NCBI RefSeq assembly: GCF_000285275.1
Contig: NZ_CADO01000016.1
Location: 62,001 to 126,000, forward strand
Length of the DNA stretch: 64,000 nt
Reading direction: 5' to 3'
From: Acetobacter pasteurianus subsp. pasteurianus LMG 1262 = NBRC 106471
GTDB taxonomy: Bacteria > Pseudomonadota > Alphaproteobacteria > Acetobacterales > Acetobacteraceae
Position numbers and translations under genes: made by a program. Below the pieces are notes generated by a model. That model saw nothing but the letters and a program-made list of their open reading frames with translations. It was not told the DNA's origin and searched no databases. Positions 1 to 10,467 of this stretch are shown piece after piece (within the stretch, counting starts at the first letter, position 1; every line of letters begins with the position of its first letter).

Positions 1-1180
1 GTAAAGGCGTTGGCCCAAAGGCCCGCAATGCTGCCTTGCCAGCAGCCTGCCCAAGCTGGCGGCGCTTGTTGGCATCATCTGCAAGGGTTTGCAATGCTTC
101 TACTGCGCACCCTATATCTGCCTCTGCCCACACAGCTTGAGGCACCTGATACACGCCTCGCGTATCTGTGGCTGTTACAAGTTTGTAAGAAATTGGCCAA
201 CCACAGTCTGATGTTAGAAATTCTGATGTAGCAGACCAGTCTGTGGCGATAACAGGGCGTTCCAGCAACATGGCTTCTGCTGGCACCAGTCCAAACCCTT
301 CGCTCCGGTGCAGGGAAAGCACAATATCTGCCTGCTGCGTCATGGCGTACACATCTGGCATTGGCAGCATACGGCTTTCAAAGCGAATGTTCTGTGCGCC
401 ACCTGCCGCATCCTTCAGGCGCTGCATATCTGCCGCATAATGGTCCGAACCAGATATTTTCATTACCAACAGACGGTCTTTTCTATCTCCAAACGCCTGC
501 CGAAACGCCGCTATAGCGGCCAAGGGATTCTTGCGCTCAAAACTGGATGCAAGACTAAAGGAGACCAGCACCACCACTCCATCCTCAGGCCACCCAAAAG
601 CCTGCCGATCCAATTTAGAAGGCTGCGGAGGCACACACGCCAACGGATAAGGCACAACCTTGACCCGGCCGGGCATAAGAGGTTCCAGCGCGCGTGCGCT
701 AAAGTGCGAAGGTGTCCAGATTTCATGCACGCATGGCACGCCAGCCTGCCACTCTGGCGAAATAACCGGTAGCTCCCACACCCAATAGCCTACAATAAGC
801 CGCCCCAACACATGCTTGCGGCCCAGGCGCAAAAGAGCTGCTGGCGTTTGTGGTGCATTTACATGCAGCACCAAAGCCGCTTTTGGATCTACAAAAACAG
901 AATCCAGCCCCTCTTTCCCTTGCGATTGTAGAAGACCAGCCTCTACCCCTTTTGCACTTACGCCTTGAGAAAGCAGACCACGCAAAAGTAATCTGGCCCC
1001 TTCACCCAAGCCGGAACCTCGGCCGAGTTCTCCTCCAATAATCACGTTTGCATCAGCTACAGGCGTAGGGCTGGCTGCTTTGGGGGCAAGCAAAGCAGTG
1101 GCCTTGGCCAACAAACGCCGCCTTTGAGCTACAGGAAACAAACGCCACAAGTGATGGAGAGGATGAAGGGAAGATGTCAC
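1..1180 (-). CDS. Glycosyltransferase, GT4-like (3' end cut off by window edge)
   Basis: The frame is open from a GTG at 1180 to the left edge, giving about 393 visible residues without the C-terminus. An in-frame stop lies five codons upstream of the GTG and no ATG lies between, so GTG is the only nearby start; the ribosome site is weak. The N-terminal part carries a glycine-rich stretch GGELGRGSGLGEG (about residues 49-61). The C-terminal part has the E-x7-E type motif SEGFGLVPAEA (about residue 293) followed by a P-V-I-A-T segment, as in retaining GT-B glycosyltransferases that use nucleotide sugars. It probably acts in polysaccharide or LPS assembly. The acceptor and sugar cannot be told. 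It is divergent from the gene at 1345. Confidence 0.75.
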   Translation of the reverse strand, partial: MTSSLHPLHHLWRLFPVAQRRRLLAKATALLAPKAASPTPVADANVIIGGELGRGSGLGEGARLLLRGLLSQGVSAKGVEAGLLQSQGKEGLDSVFVDPKAALVLHVNAPQTPAALLRLGRKHVLGRLIVGYWVWELPVISPEWQAGVPCVHEIWTPSHFSARALEPLMPGRVKVVPYPLACVPPQPSKLDRQAFGWPEDGVVVLVSFSLASSFERKNPLAAIAAFRQAFGDRKDRLLVMKISGSDHYAADMQRLKDAAGGAQNIRFESRMLPMPDVYAMTQQADIVLSLHRSEGFGLVPAEAMLLERPVIATDWSATSEFLTSDCGWPISYKLVTATDTRGVYQVPQAVWAEADIGCAVEALQTLADDANKRRQLGQAAGKAALRAFGPTPL

Positions 1181-1344
1181 TCGTACTGTCCGTCACCTGA
1201 AAATAAGAAGAAAGTTGAGACAAAGCAGGGATTGCAGGCCCGCACAACCCACCGCATACTTTTGCCCATGCGGTGCTGTTCCTTCCTTCATTCCCCCATA
1301 CACGCCGAAATACCCTTGCCAGCGCGGTATCTGGAGAGGGGATT

Positions 1345-2403
1345 ATGAGTTGCGCATCCAAGCGGCATGTACGCCCTGAGAGTGCTTTTCGGTTTCGGGC
1401 TGTTTCTGCCTTGCTGCCGCCATCTCCACCCTCTTTACCTGCTGTGCGTATTGAATACCCACCACCAGATATCAGCCCATGGATTGCAGGAAACTGCGGT
1501 ATTCAAGGTGTGCATCATTTTGAAAGCCGCCGCCCCGGCCCGCATGTGGCCGTTACAGCCCTTATGCATGGTAACGAATATGCCGGAGCCTACGCTCTGC
1601 AACAGCTTCTTATGCAACCATTGCGCCCGTTACATGGAAGATTGAGCCTGATTTTTCTTAATCTGGCGGCTTACAAAACCTTTAACCCTGCCCGCCCCAC
1701 ATTATCCCGCTTTGTAGAAGAAGATATGAACCGGTTATGGCGGCCTGAGCTAATTGCTTCGGCGCACACATCGGTTGAAATGCAACGTGTGCGTGAAGTG
1801 CTGCCTGTGCTGGAAACAGTAGATATTCTTTTGGATATCCACACCATGCTATGGCCCGCACAACCTCTTTTCCTCTGTAGCATGACGGAAAACAGCCGAG
1901 ATCTTGCTTACTGTGTATCCGGCGCACAAACCCACCCTCCTGCTGTGATTCAGGATGGTGGGCATGGGGATGGATTAAGGCTTATTGATTATACGCGCTT
2001 TAATACGCCACATTCATATACACGCGCCTGCCTGCTGGAGGCAGGACAACACTGGCAGAAAGATGCCGCACAGCAAGCTTTACTGAGCACCCGCATATTT
2101 CTGGCACAAACCGGCACCTTGCCCTCCGCCCCAACATCAGCAACATCTTCAGAACCTGTAAGGCAAGCTGTTGTGACAGACTGCGTGCAAGCGCTGACAT
2201 CTCGCTTTGTTTTTGTGCAGCCATTTGCGAGTGGCAGTGTTATCCGCAAGGCGGGCACTGTTATTGCTTTTGATGGGCAAGATGAAATTCGCACCCCTTA
2301 CAATAACTGTATCTTGGTCATGCCAAACTTGCGCCCCCGCCGGGGCCATACAGCCGTAAGGCTTGCAAAGCGCCTTAACAGCAAAACGGGCACACAAGCC
2401 TAA
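1345..2403 (+). CDS. Succinylglutamate desuccinylase/aspartoacylase family (M14-like) protein
   Basis: This 352-residue protein has the zinc-carboxypeptidase-like signature of the aspartoacylase family. HGNE gives ligands His75 and Glu78, DMNR (128-130) is the substrate-binding region, and DIHTM supplies the third ligand His166. Family members hydrolyse N-acyl amino acids or related amides; the actual substrate is unknown here. I chose ATG 1345 because GGAGAGGGG sits directly upstream. A longer reading from ATG 1273 in the same frame would add 24 low-complexity residues and has no comparable ribosome site. It is not next to arginine-succinyltransferase genes, so a role in arginine catabolism is not supported. 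Confidence 0.75.
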   Translation: MSCASKRHVRPESAFRFRAVSALLPPSPPSLPAVRIEYPPPDISPWIAGNCGIQGVHHFESRRPGPHVAVTALMHGNEYAGAYALQQLLMQPLRPLHGRLSLIFLNLAAYKTFNPARPTLSRFVEEDMNRLWRPELIASAHTSVEMQRVREVLPVLETVDILLDIHTMLWPAQPLFLCSMTENSRDLAYCVSGAQTHPPAVIQDGGHGDGLRLIDYTRFNTPHSYTRACLLEAGQHWQKDAAQQALLSTRIFLAQTGTLPSAPTSATSSEPVRQAVVTDCVQALTSRFVFVQPFASGSVIRKAGTVIAFDGQDEIRTPYNNCILVMPNLRPRRGHTAVRLAKRLNSKTGTQA

Positions 2404-2422
2404 GCCTGCATGCCCGTTCTGA

Positions 2423-2437
2423 AAGCCTAAAAGGCTT
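2423..2437. terminator. Weak convergent hairpin
   Basis: A 6-bp stem (AAGCCT/AGGCTT) with a 3-nt loop lies between the convergent ends of the M14-like gene and glyA. It has no good T-run on either strand, so termination is only a guess from position. Confidence 0.25.
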
Positions 2438-2442
2438 AAATA

Positions 2443-3735
2443 TTATGCGCGGCTATAGATAGGGAACTTAGCGCACAGAGCTTTAACGCGTTCATGCACA
2501 GCGTTTTCAACTTCGCTGTTACCTTCACCGCCGGAAGCGGCCAAAGCTGTCAGAACTTCGTCAATCATTTCACCAATCTGGCGGAATTCTTCCTCACGGA
2601 AGCCGCGAGCCGTTGCCGCCGGGCTACCCAGACGCACGCCGGACGTGATGGCTGGCTTTTCCGGATCAAACGGAATGGCGTTTTTGTTGGCTGTAATACC
2701 AGCGCGTTCCAGAGCCTGTTCCGCAGCTTTACCGGTCACCTTTTTGGGGCGCAGATCAACCAGAAGCAGATGTGAATCCGTACCACCGGTTACGATATCG
2801 AACCCGCGTTCCACTAGAACTTCGGCCAGAACGGCTGCGTTTTTCTGCACAGCTTTCTGGTATTCCTTAAATTCCGGACGGAGGGCTTCACCAAACGCCA
2901 CGGCCTTACCGGCAATAACGTGCATCAGAGGGCCCCCCTGCAAACCAGGGAACACAGCGGAGTTGATCTTTTTGGCCAATGCTTCGTCATTGGTCAGGAT
3001 CAGGCCGCCACGTGGGCCACGCAGGGTTTTATGCGTGGTGGAGGTTACAATATGTGCGTATTCCAGCGGGTTTGGATACAGGCCAGCAGCCACCAGACCA
3101 GCAAAATGCGCCATATCCACCATCAGGAAGGCACCAACTTCATCCGCAATGCGGCGGAAGCGGGCAAAATCAATAATACGCGGATAAGCAGAGCCACCAG
3201 CCACAATGATGGAAGGTTTGTGCTCACGCGCCAGCCGTTCCATTTCCTCATAGTCCAGCATGCCGTCTTGCTGACGCACGCCGTACTGCACGGAATTGAA
3301 CCATTTGCCGGAATAGTTGGGGGCTGCACCGTGTGTAAGGTGGCCACCGGCAGCAAGGCTCATGCCCAGCACTGTATCACCCGGCTTGCCCATAGCCATA
3401 AACGCGGCCTGGTTGGCGTTGGCGCCAGAATGCGGCTGCACGTTGGCAAATGCGGCACCAAACAGAGTTTTCACGCGGTCGATGGCAAGATTTTCAACCT
3501 TGTCCACTTCCACACAGCCACCGTAATAGCGGCGGCCGGGGTAACCTTCGGCGTATTTGTTGGTTAGCACGCTGCCCTGAGCCTGAAGCACGGCTTCAGA
3601 CGCCATGTTCTCACTGGCTATCAGTTCAATGCCTTCCTGCTGACGCTTCAGCTCGCCTTCAATGGCGGCTGCAACATCCGGATCAGTCTGGGCTAGAGAC
3701 GCATGGAAAAAGCGATCCAGATCCGTGTGGCTCAT
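2443..3735 (-). CDS. glyA: Serine hydroxymethyltransferase
   Basis: The 430-residue product matches full-length GlyA. It interconverts serine and glycine with tetrahydrofolate in the cytoplasm, feeding one-carbon units to folate metabolism. The PLP-binding segment [13 protein letters not shown] is present with the Schiff-base lysine at about 236. The N-terminal ELIASEN (37-43) and the [13 protein letters not shown] region (61-73) are intact. The start is well supported by GAGGGA upstream. It is divergent from the amino-acid permease at 3917, with about 180 bp of shared upstream DNA. Confidence 0.97.
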   Translation of the reverse strand: MSHTDLDRFFHASLAQTDPDVAAAIEGELKRQQEGIELIASENMASEAVLQAQGSVLTNKYAEGYPGRRYYGGCVEVDKVENLAIDRVKTLFGAAFANVQPHSGANANQAAFMAMGKPGDTVLGMSLAAGGHLTHGAAPNYSGKWFNSVQYGVRQQDGMLDYEEMERLAREHKPSIIVAGGSAYPRIIDFARFRRIADEVGAFLMVDMAHFAGLVAAGLYPNPLEYAHIVTSTTHKTLRGPRGGLILTNDEALAKKINSAVFPGLQGGPLMHVIAGKAVAFGEALRPEFKEYQKAVQKNAAVLAEVLVERGFDIVTGGTDSHLLLVDLRPKKVTGKAAEQALERAGITANKNAIPFDPEKPAITSGVRLGSPAATARGFREEEFRQIGEMIDEVLTALAASGGEGNSEVENAVHERVKALCAKFPIYSRA

Positions 3736-3916
3736 TCAGGTGTTCCCTCAAAATCAGACAATATGTTCACCAGCATATTTGCCGGGCGGCTGGCGGTGTT
3801 CATTCGTTACGTTTGAAACACATCTTGCCAGGATGTGCTGCTGGCCTGTTTATAGAAAAAAAGACCGTTGGAGGCTTCTTACCGCTTTCCGTGCGGCCCG
3901 GACAGGAGAAAAATAT

Positions 3917-5398
3917 ATGGAGCAGAAGTCTGCCCCCTCTGTAACATCGGCATTTACGCGATGTTTGCCGCTGGACAAGCTACAGGCAGCACCTGGGCTT
4001 AAGCGTGTTCTGGGGCCGGGAAGCCTTGTGGCATTGGGTGTTGGCGCCACAATTGGGGCAGGCCTGTTTTCTCTCACCGGCATTGCGGCTTCTGAAAATG
4101 CCGGTCCTGCTGTGGTTCTTTCCTTTTTTATTGCGGCCATTGCCTGTGGCTTTGCCGGGCTGTGCTACAGTGAACTGGCCAGCATGATCCCTATTGCGGG
4201 CAGCGCCTACACCTATGCGTATGTCACGCTAGGGGAAATGATGGCATGGATTATTGGCTGGGATCTGGTACTGGAATACGCCGTGGGTGCGGCCACTGTT
4301 GCGGTCAGTTGGTCTCGGTATGTGGTGTCATTATTGGATTCGTGGGGCATAGTGCTGCCGCCACGGCTTACGGCTTCACCCTTTGAAACCGTGCAGATGC
4401 CAGATGGCAGCATGGTTTCCGGGCTGATGAATCTACCCGCAGTTTTTATTACCTGCGTAGTTTCATGGATCCTGATCCGCGGGATCTCGCAATCTGCTAT
4501 GGTGAATGCCGTTGTGGTGGTTATCAAACTGCTGGTGATTGCAGCATTTATAGGCTTTGGCATCCACTACATTAACCCGGCCAATTATCATCCCTTTATT
4601 CCACAAAACACGGGCACCTTTGGGCAGTATGGCTGGTCTGGCATCATGCGCGCTGCGGGCACCATCTTTTTTGCCTATATCGGTTTTGATGCCGTTTCCA
4701 CCACAGCGCAAGAAACCAAAAACCCGGCGCGTGATATGCCCATTGGCATTTTGGGGAGCCTGCTGATTTGTGCTCTGGCTTATGTCTGCTTCTCTTTTGT
4801 CATGACCGGTCTGGTCAATTACAAAGACATGCTGGGTGATGCCGCCCCGGTGGCTACAGCCATTAACCGCACGCCCTATACATGGCTGCAACTGGCCATC
4901 AAAATTGGTATTATCTGCGGGTTTACGTCAGTTCTTATGGGCATGCTTCTGGGCCAGAGCCGCGTGTTTTTTGCCATGTCCCGAGATGGCCTGCTGCCCC
5001 CCATGTTCAGCGCCACGCACCCAAAATATCAAACACCCTGGATGTCCAACGTCTTTTTTATGGTCATTATTTGTCTGCTCAGCGCGTTTCTGCCTATTTC
5101 TGAGCTAGGACACATGACATCCATCGGCACGCTTCTGGCATTTATTCTGGTATGTGCTGGTGTGATGATCCTACGCCGCAAGGCTCCTGATCATCCGCGT
5201 GCTTTTCGGGTTCCCGGCGGAGACATTATTCCCATTCTGGGTATTCTCACCTGTGGCACTGTCATGGCCTCACTTGATGAGCTGACATGGATCCGGCTGA
5301 TTGTGTGGCTGGCTATAGGAATGGTGATTTATCTCACCTATGGCCGTTACCACAGCGCATTAGCGCGACCCAGCATTCCGCCAGACAGGGTTGCATAA
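3917..5398 (+). CDS. APC-family amino acid permease
   Basis: This is a 493-residue polytopic membrane protein of the amino acid-polyamine-organocation superfamily, closest in look to the cationic amino acid transporter branch. It shows the first-helix motif GATIGAGLFSLTG, the FFAYIGFDAVSTTAQE segment in the middle, and about 12 hydrophobic helices. The ATG at 3917 has AGGAGAA just upstream; the frame is open further upstream (to 3662) but that part overlaps glyA and lacks a ribosome site. The substrate cannot be assigned from sequence. A 6-bp inverted repeat (CACATC/GATGTG, 3819-3837) in the shared glyA/permease region could be an operator, but this is weak. Confidence 0.9.
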   Translation: MEQKSAPSVTSAFTRCLPLDKLQAAPGLKRVLGPGSLVALGVGATIGAGLFSLTGIAASENAGPAVVLSFFIAAIACGFAGLCYSELASMIPIAGSAYTYAYVTLGEMMAWIIGWDLVLEYAVGAATVAVSWSRYVVSLLDSWGIVLPPRLTASPFETVQMPDGSMVSGLMNLPAVFITCVVSWILIRGISQSAMVNAVVVVIKLLVIAAFIGFGIHYINPANYHPFIPQNTGTFGQYGWSGIMRAAGTIFFAYIGFDAVSTTAQETKNPARDMPIGILGSLLICALAYVCFSFVMTGLVNYKDMLGDAAPVATAINRTPYTWLQLAIKIGIICGFTSVLMGMLLGQSRVFFAMSRDGLLPPMFSATHPKYQTPWMSNVFFMVIICLLSAFLPISELGHMTSIGTLLAFILVCAGVMILRRKAPDHPRAFRVPGGDIIPILGILTCGTVMASLDELTWIRLIVWLAIGMVIYLTYGRYHSALARPSIPPDRVA

Positions 5399-5470
5399 AG
5401 CGCACAGGCGCGCATACTTCCGGCCAGCATTCACCCGTCTGTCCCGCCCGCCGTGGTTGGGGCTCTTTAA

Positions 5471-6520
<1,050 letters not shown>

Positions 6521-6542
6521 GTTTCCGGTCAATATCACGGCA

Positions 6543-6573
6543 TATGGGCCAGAGTTTTCTGGCCCATAATTTT
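6543..6573 (+). terminator. Rho-independent terminator of hemB
   Basis: An 11-bp perfect stem (TATGGGCCAGA/TCTGGCCCATA) with loop GTTT is followed by ATTTTG. It lies 22 bp after the hemB stop and before bpt. Confidence 0.85.
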
Positions 6574-6594
6574 GTTGCGGGATAATTTCTCCCC

Positions 6595-7368
6595 ATGACG
6601 TCATCACAAGACAGGCCACACTTCTTCTATACCGCTCCACCCGGTGCCTGTCCGTATCTGCCTAACCGTATTGAGCGTAAGATACTGGTGGACCTTGCTA
6701 CTCCAGATGCCAATTTCCTGCATAGCCGCCTTTCACATGCAGGTTTCAGGCGGAGCCATACCTTGGCTTATGCGCCTATTTGCGATGGCTGCTCTGCCTG
6801 TATTCCCATTCGCTTACCTGTCTGCCGCCTGACACCCAACCGCACACAAAAACGCGCTGTCCGGCGGAACGCTGATCTTGTTCGCAGCCTGCTGCCCCCC
6901 ACCGCTACAGACGAGCAATACACGCTCTTTCGCAGGTATCTGGATAGCCGCCATTCAGATGGTGAAATGGCGGGCATGTCCATGCATGATTACCGAATTA
7001 TGGTGGAAGAAACGCCGGTAGATACGCGGCTTGTCGAATTTCGTGCACCAGACACCACCTTAATGGCAGCTAGCCTGATTGATGTTCTGGAAGATGGGCT
7101 TTCTGCTGTTTACAGCTTTTATGAACCTGATTGCCCGCAGCGTTCACTCGGCAGTTTTGCCATTCTCTCTCTGGCAGAATTAGCCATGCAAATGGAGCTG
7201 CCATATCTGTATCTGGGATATTGGGTGCCGGGCAGCCCTAAAATGGCTTATAAAGAACGCTTCCAGCCCGCAGAAATTCTGCGCCATGGCACATGGCAAA
7301 AACTGGATCTAAACCAGCCTCCTCAAACAGAAAGGGCCCATCCGTTTCCGGAAGGCCCTCTGTTTTAA
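6595..7368 (+). CDS. bpt: Aspartate/glutamate leucyltransferase (arginyltransferase family)
   Basis: This 257-residue cytoplasmic enzyme transfers leucine from Leu-tRNA to N-terminal Asp or Glu of proteins, marking them for ClpAP (N-degron pathway). Evidence is the family N-terminus CPYLPNRIERK (about 19-29), the cysteine pair segment CDGCSACIPIRLPV, and the GNAT-like C-terminal half with SFYEPD and YLGYWVPGSPKMAYKERF. Length is typical. It is convergent with parC, 10 bp away. Confidence 0.92.
   Translation: MTSSQDRPHFFYTAPPGACPYLPNRIERKILVDLATPDANFLHSRLSHAGFRRSHTLAYAPICDGCSACIPIRLPVCRLTPNRTQKRAVRRNADLVRSLLPPTATDEQYTLFRRYLDSRHSDGEMAGMSMHDYRIMVEETPVDTRLVEFRAPDTTLMAASLIDVLEDGLSAVYSFYEPDCPQRSLGSFAILSLAELAMQMELPYLYLGYWVPGSPKMAYKERFQPAEILRHGTWQKLDLNQPPQTERAHPFPEGPLF
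7325..7365 (+). terminator. Bulged hairpin spanning the bpt stop region
   Basis: The arms AAACAG-aa-AGGGCC and GGCCCT-CTGTTT can pair across the last codons of bpt, with a short T-rich 3' edge. It would separate bpt from convergent parC. Confidence 0.45.
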
Positions 7369-7378
7369 ATGGCGGCGC

Positions 7379-9583
7379 TTAAGCTTTTTTAGCAGCCCAA
7401 GGTGGCGCAACCTTGCCAACGGCTGCACGACGGCTCACCCAATCCTGCAGATCAGCAAACTGACGTATGCGTGCAGTACCCGGCCAATGCAGCCCATCTG
7501 CTGCGGTAAACACCACGGCTTGGCGCAAACCACCATCCGAGTATTTTTGCAGGGCCACACCAAGACCGCGTGCCATAACGGGCAACTGTTCCAATGGGAA
7601 AATCAGGAACCGCCGATTATCCCCCACAACGGCAACGTGGTCCCCTTCGGCAGGCACACATACGCGGGCAAACTCGCCTTCCTTCAGGTTCAGTACCTGT
7701 CGGCCAGAGCGTTTTTCCGCAACCAAGGCTTCTTCTTCCACCAACATGCCGCGCCCGGCGCTTGAAGCCACCAAGCGGCGTTTTCCATCTTCTATGGGGA
7801 AAACGGCCAGAAGGTCTTCATCGTTGGAAAGGTCAATCAACAGGCGAATAGGCTGCCCATCCCCGCGGCCTCGCGGCAGATCTGCCCCTTTTACAGTATA
7901 AGCCCGTCCATCCGTTGCAAAAAAGCACAGTCTATCCGTTGTCTGGCAAGGAATAGCCAGCTTGAGGGCATCCCCTTCCTTGAACTTCTGATTTTCCAGA
8001 TCAACATTGTGGCCCTTAACCGCACGCACCCATCCTTTTTGAGACAGGATCATGGTCAGCGGTTCGCGCTCCACTTCTTCCACCACGGAAATATCAACTG
8101 GCTTGGGCGCAGAAAGAATAGTGCTTCTACGCTCACCCAAACGGCCTTTTCCGAAGGCCTTGATCATACCGGTAAGTTCGCGCTCGATCGTTTTCCAGCG
8201 CTGTTTTTCGCTATCCAGCAACGCCATCAATGCTGCTTTCTCGGCGGAAAGTGCATCATGTTCCTTGCGGATTTCCATTTCCTCAAGCCGACGCAAACTC
8301 CGCAACCGCATATTGAGCACGGATTCTGCCTGCAAATCTGTCAGCTTGAACGTAGCTATCAGGCTGGCCTTGGCATCATCCTCTTCACGGATAATACGGA
8401 TGACCTCATCCAGATTCAGGTAGACAGCCAGAAAACCTGAAAGAATTTCCAGCCGCCGCTCTACCGCAGTCAGTCTATGGCGGCTGCGGCGGTCCCGCAC
8501 CCCCTGCCGATGGTCCAGCCATGCCTGAATAACCTGTTTCAGCCCCATGACGCCGGGGGAGCGATCCGCCCCCAGCACATTCATGTTCAGGCCAAAGCGA
8601 CTTTCCAGCGGTGTGGCACGGAACAGCGTTTCCATCAGCACTTCTGGTTCTATGCCGCGTGTTTTGGGCTCCAGAACCAAGCGGATTTCATCCGTGCTTT
8701 CATCACGGATATCCCCCAGCAGAGGCAGTTTTTTCTGGTCCAGCAAATCCGCAATCTGCTCAATCAGGCGAGACTTTTGCACCTGATACGGAATTTGCGT
8801 AACCACAATATGCCACGTGCCAAAACGGCCCTGTTCGACCTCCCATCGCGCACGCATTCTAAAGCTGCCGCGCCCGGTTTCGTACGCCTGCAAAATGGCA
8901 TCCGAATCTTCAACAATCAGGCCACCGGTGGGGAAATCCGGCCCCGGCATAAGCTCTAGCAATTCCTGCGTGGTGGCCGAGGGCTTACGCACCAGCAGGG
9001 CAGCAGCAGCACATACCTCTGCGGCATTATGGGGCGGAATGCTGGTTGCCATGCCCACAGCAATACCTGCCGCACCATTGGCAAGAAGGTTAGGGAAAGC
9101 CGATGGCAGAACAACGGGTTCCTGCTCCTCACCATCATAGGTCGGGCGGAAATCTACGGCATCATTTTCAATGCCATCCAACAGGGCTACGGCAACTTCT
9201 GTTAAACGGGCTTCCGTGTACCGCATGGCGGCCGGGTTATCACCATCAACGGAGCCAAAGTTCCCCTGCCCTTCTACTAGCGGATAACGTGCGGCAAAAT
9301 CCTGCGCCAACCGCACCAGTGCCTCGTAAACCGAAGCATCACCATGCGGGTGGAATTTACCAATAACGTCACCCACCACACGGGCGCATTTTTTGAAGCC
9401 GGAAGCCGGATCCAGCCGGAGCTGGTGCATGGCATAAACCAAGCGCCTATGCACCGGCTTAAGCCCATCCCGCACATCCGGCAAAGAGCGGGACATGATG
9501 GTGGAAAGCGCGTAGGCCAGATAACGCTCACTCAGCGCCTCCGCCAGTTTTGTTTCCTCAATATGTCCTGCGGTTTCGCTCAT
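7379..9583 (-). CDS. parC: DNA topoisomerase IV subunit A
   Basis: ParC forms the cleavage subunit of topoisomerase IV, which decatenates chromosomes with ParE. The catalytic tyrosine is Tyr122 in AAMRYTEARL, and the quinolone-region sequence FHPHGDASVYEA (78-89) is intact. The C-terminal half has the weaker beta-propeller repeats expected of ParC rather than GyrA; it has no GyrA box. I prefer ATG 9583 (MSETAGH, 734 aa) because AGGGA precedes it; an ATG at 9607 in the same frame has no ribosome site. parE is not in the window. Confidence 0.93.
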   Translation of the reverse strand: MSETAGHIEETKLAEALSERYLAYALSTIMSRSLPDVRDGLKPVHRRLVYAMHQLRLDPASGFKKCARVVGDVIGKFHPHGDASVYEALVRLAQDFAARYPLVEGQGNFGSVDGDNPAAMRYTEARLTEVAVALLDGIENDAVDFRPTYDGEEQEPVVLPSAFPNLLANGAAGIAVGMATSIPPHNAAEVCAAAALLVRKPSATTQELLELMPGPDFPTGGLIVEDSDAILQAYETGRGSFRMRARWEVEQGRFGTWHIVVTQIPYQVQKSRLIEQIADLLDQKKLPLLGDIRDESTDEIRLVLEPKTRGIEPEVLMETLFRATPLESRFGLNMNVLGADRSPGVMGLKQVIQAWLDHRQGVRDRRSRHRLTAVERRLEILSGFLAVYLNLDEVIRIIREEDDAKASLIATFKLTDLQAESVLNMRLRSLRRLEEMEIRKEHDALSAEKAALMALLDSEKQRWKTIERELTGMIKAFGKGRLGERRSTILSAPKPVDISVVEEVEREPLTMILSQKGWVRAVKGHNVDLENQKFKEGDALKLAIPCQTTDRLCFFATDGRAYTVKGADLPRGRGDGQPIRLLIDLSNDEDLLAVFPIEDGKRRLVASSAGRGMLVEEEALVAEKRSGRQVLNLKEGEFARVCVPAEGDHVAVVGDNRRFLIFPLEQLPVMARGLGVALQKYSDGGLRQAVVFTAADGLHWPGTARIRQFADLQDWVSRRAAVGKVAPPWAAKKA

Positions 9584-9660
9584 CTGCCATCCCTGGAAAG
9601 CTTGCATGATCCATTAGAAACAAGACATACAGCCCTCACCTCGGTTGTGCCAGTCTTGCG

Positions 9661-10452
9661 CTACTCGGTTATAGGTGTTTGGTCTGCCAGAACACGCATT
9701 TCCAGCCGATCATACAACCGCTGGCGTGCTGCAGGTAATGGCAAATGGCGCTGGCCAAAGGCATCTCGCGCCAGAAAATGGCCTGTTAAGCGTAAACCTT
9801 CCAGCCAATCCGCCACATTACCGGTTTGTTCTGTATCCCGCAAAAAAGATGGAAGCGGCAAGAGCCGATCTTTCCATTCTCCCGCACCTTCTTCGCTAAC
9901 TGCGCGGCCTGTGCGTGGTGAAACATAATGCAAATTTTCTGTGCTACCAGTAACAGCACAAGCTGATAGATCCAGCCCAAAGCCTAATGTTGCGAGCAAC
10001 GCCATTTCCCACCGCACAACGTGGGGCATACCTTCACGTTCTGCAACAACAGGATCATACCCCAAAAAGGTAAGCAAACGCACTGTTTCTGCAAAAAGGA
10101 ACGGGCAAGGGTCAGCTTCCGGCAGGGTTACATCTGCCAATACGCAAACTGATTGCACCATGCTTAACGCTAACGGAGCATCCAGCAGCCGTGCGGCACA
10201 GGCGTAAAGTAACTCACCCGAAATTTGTAATGGTGCAGCTGCACTACGTTTATGGAGGCTTGTTTTAACAACATTGCCCGGCTGCCACAGGGCACAGCCT
10301 GCTTTGCTAGCTCCGCCATAGGCAATGCCCCTTAGGGGACCGTAATCTTCTGTAAGAACATGCACGCGTGCACTGGTTTCACCTTGCACGCCCGCAAAAA
10401 GCACAAGGGCGGGAGCCTCCTTTTGATAGGAAGTCCCGCCCTTATCCGTCAT
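9661..10452 (-). CDS. recO: DNA repair protein RecO
   Basis: RecO loads RecA at gaps with RecR in the RecF pathway. The N-terminal OB-fold segment EAPALVLFAGVQGETSARVH is typical. So is the C-terminal FGLDLSACAVTG...YVSPRTGRAVS region; alphaproteobacterial RecO usually lacks the zinc cysteines of other groups. It is 263 aa and starts 15 bp after tsf on the same strand. Its own ribosome site is poor, and codons 4-16 form a strong hairpin (10405-10443), so expression may depend on read-through from tsf. Confidence 0.93.
   Translation of the reverse strand: MTDKGGTSYQKEAPALVLFAGVQGETSARVHVLTEDYGPLRGIAYGGASKAGCALWQPGNVVKTSLHKRSAAAPLQISGELLYACAARLLDAPLALSMVQSVCVLADVTLPEADPCPFLFAETVRLLTFLGYDPVVAEREGMPHVVRWEMALLATLGFGLDLSACAVTGSTENLHYVSPRTGRAVSEEGAGEWKDRLLPLPSFLRDTEQTGNVADWLEGLRLTGHFLARDAFGQRHLPLPAARQRLYDRLEMRVLADQTPITE
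10396..10443 (-). terminator. Terminator-like hairpin inside the start of recO
   Basis: A 10-bp perfect stem (AAGGGCGGGA/TCCCGCCCTT, arms 10405-10414 and 10434-10443) with a 19-nt loop lies 25 bp past the tsf stop, and the 3' side continues GTGCTTTTT. The loop of the transcript contains AAAAGGAGG. It looks like the tsf terminator placed within recO codons 4-16. Confidence 0.55.
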
Positions 10453-10467
10453 TCGGAAAACCCGACC

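Noticed and set aside
1053-1361. 102-codon minus-strand frame
   Set aside because: It overlaps the start of the glycosyltransferase in another frame; the glycosyltransferase frame has motifs, this one none.
3736-3916. Riboswitch in the glyA/permease divergent region
   Set aside because: I looked for a glycine or SAM-type fold on both strands and saw only a 6-bp dyad; no core motif could be recognised.
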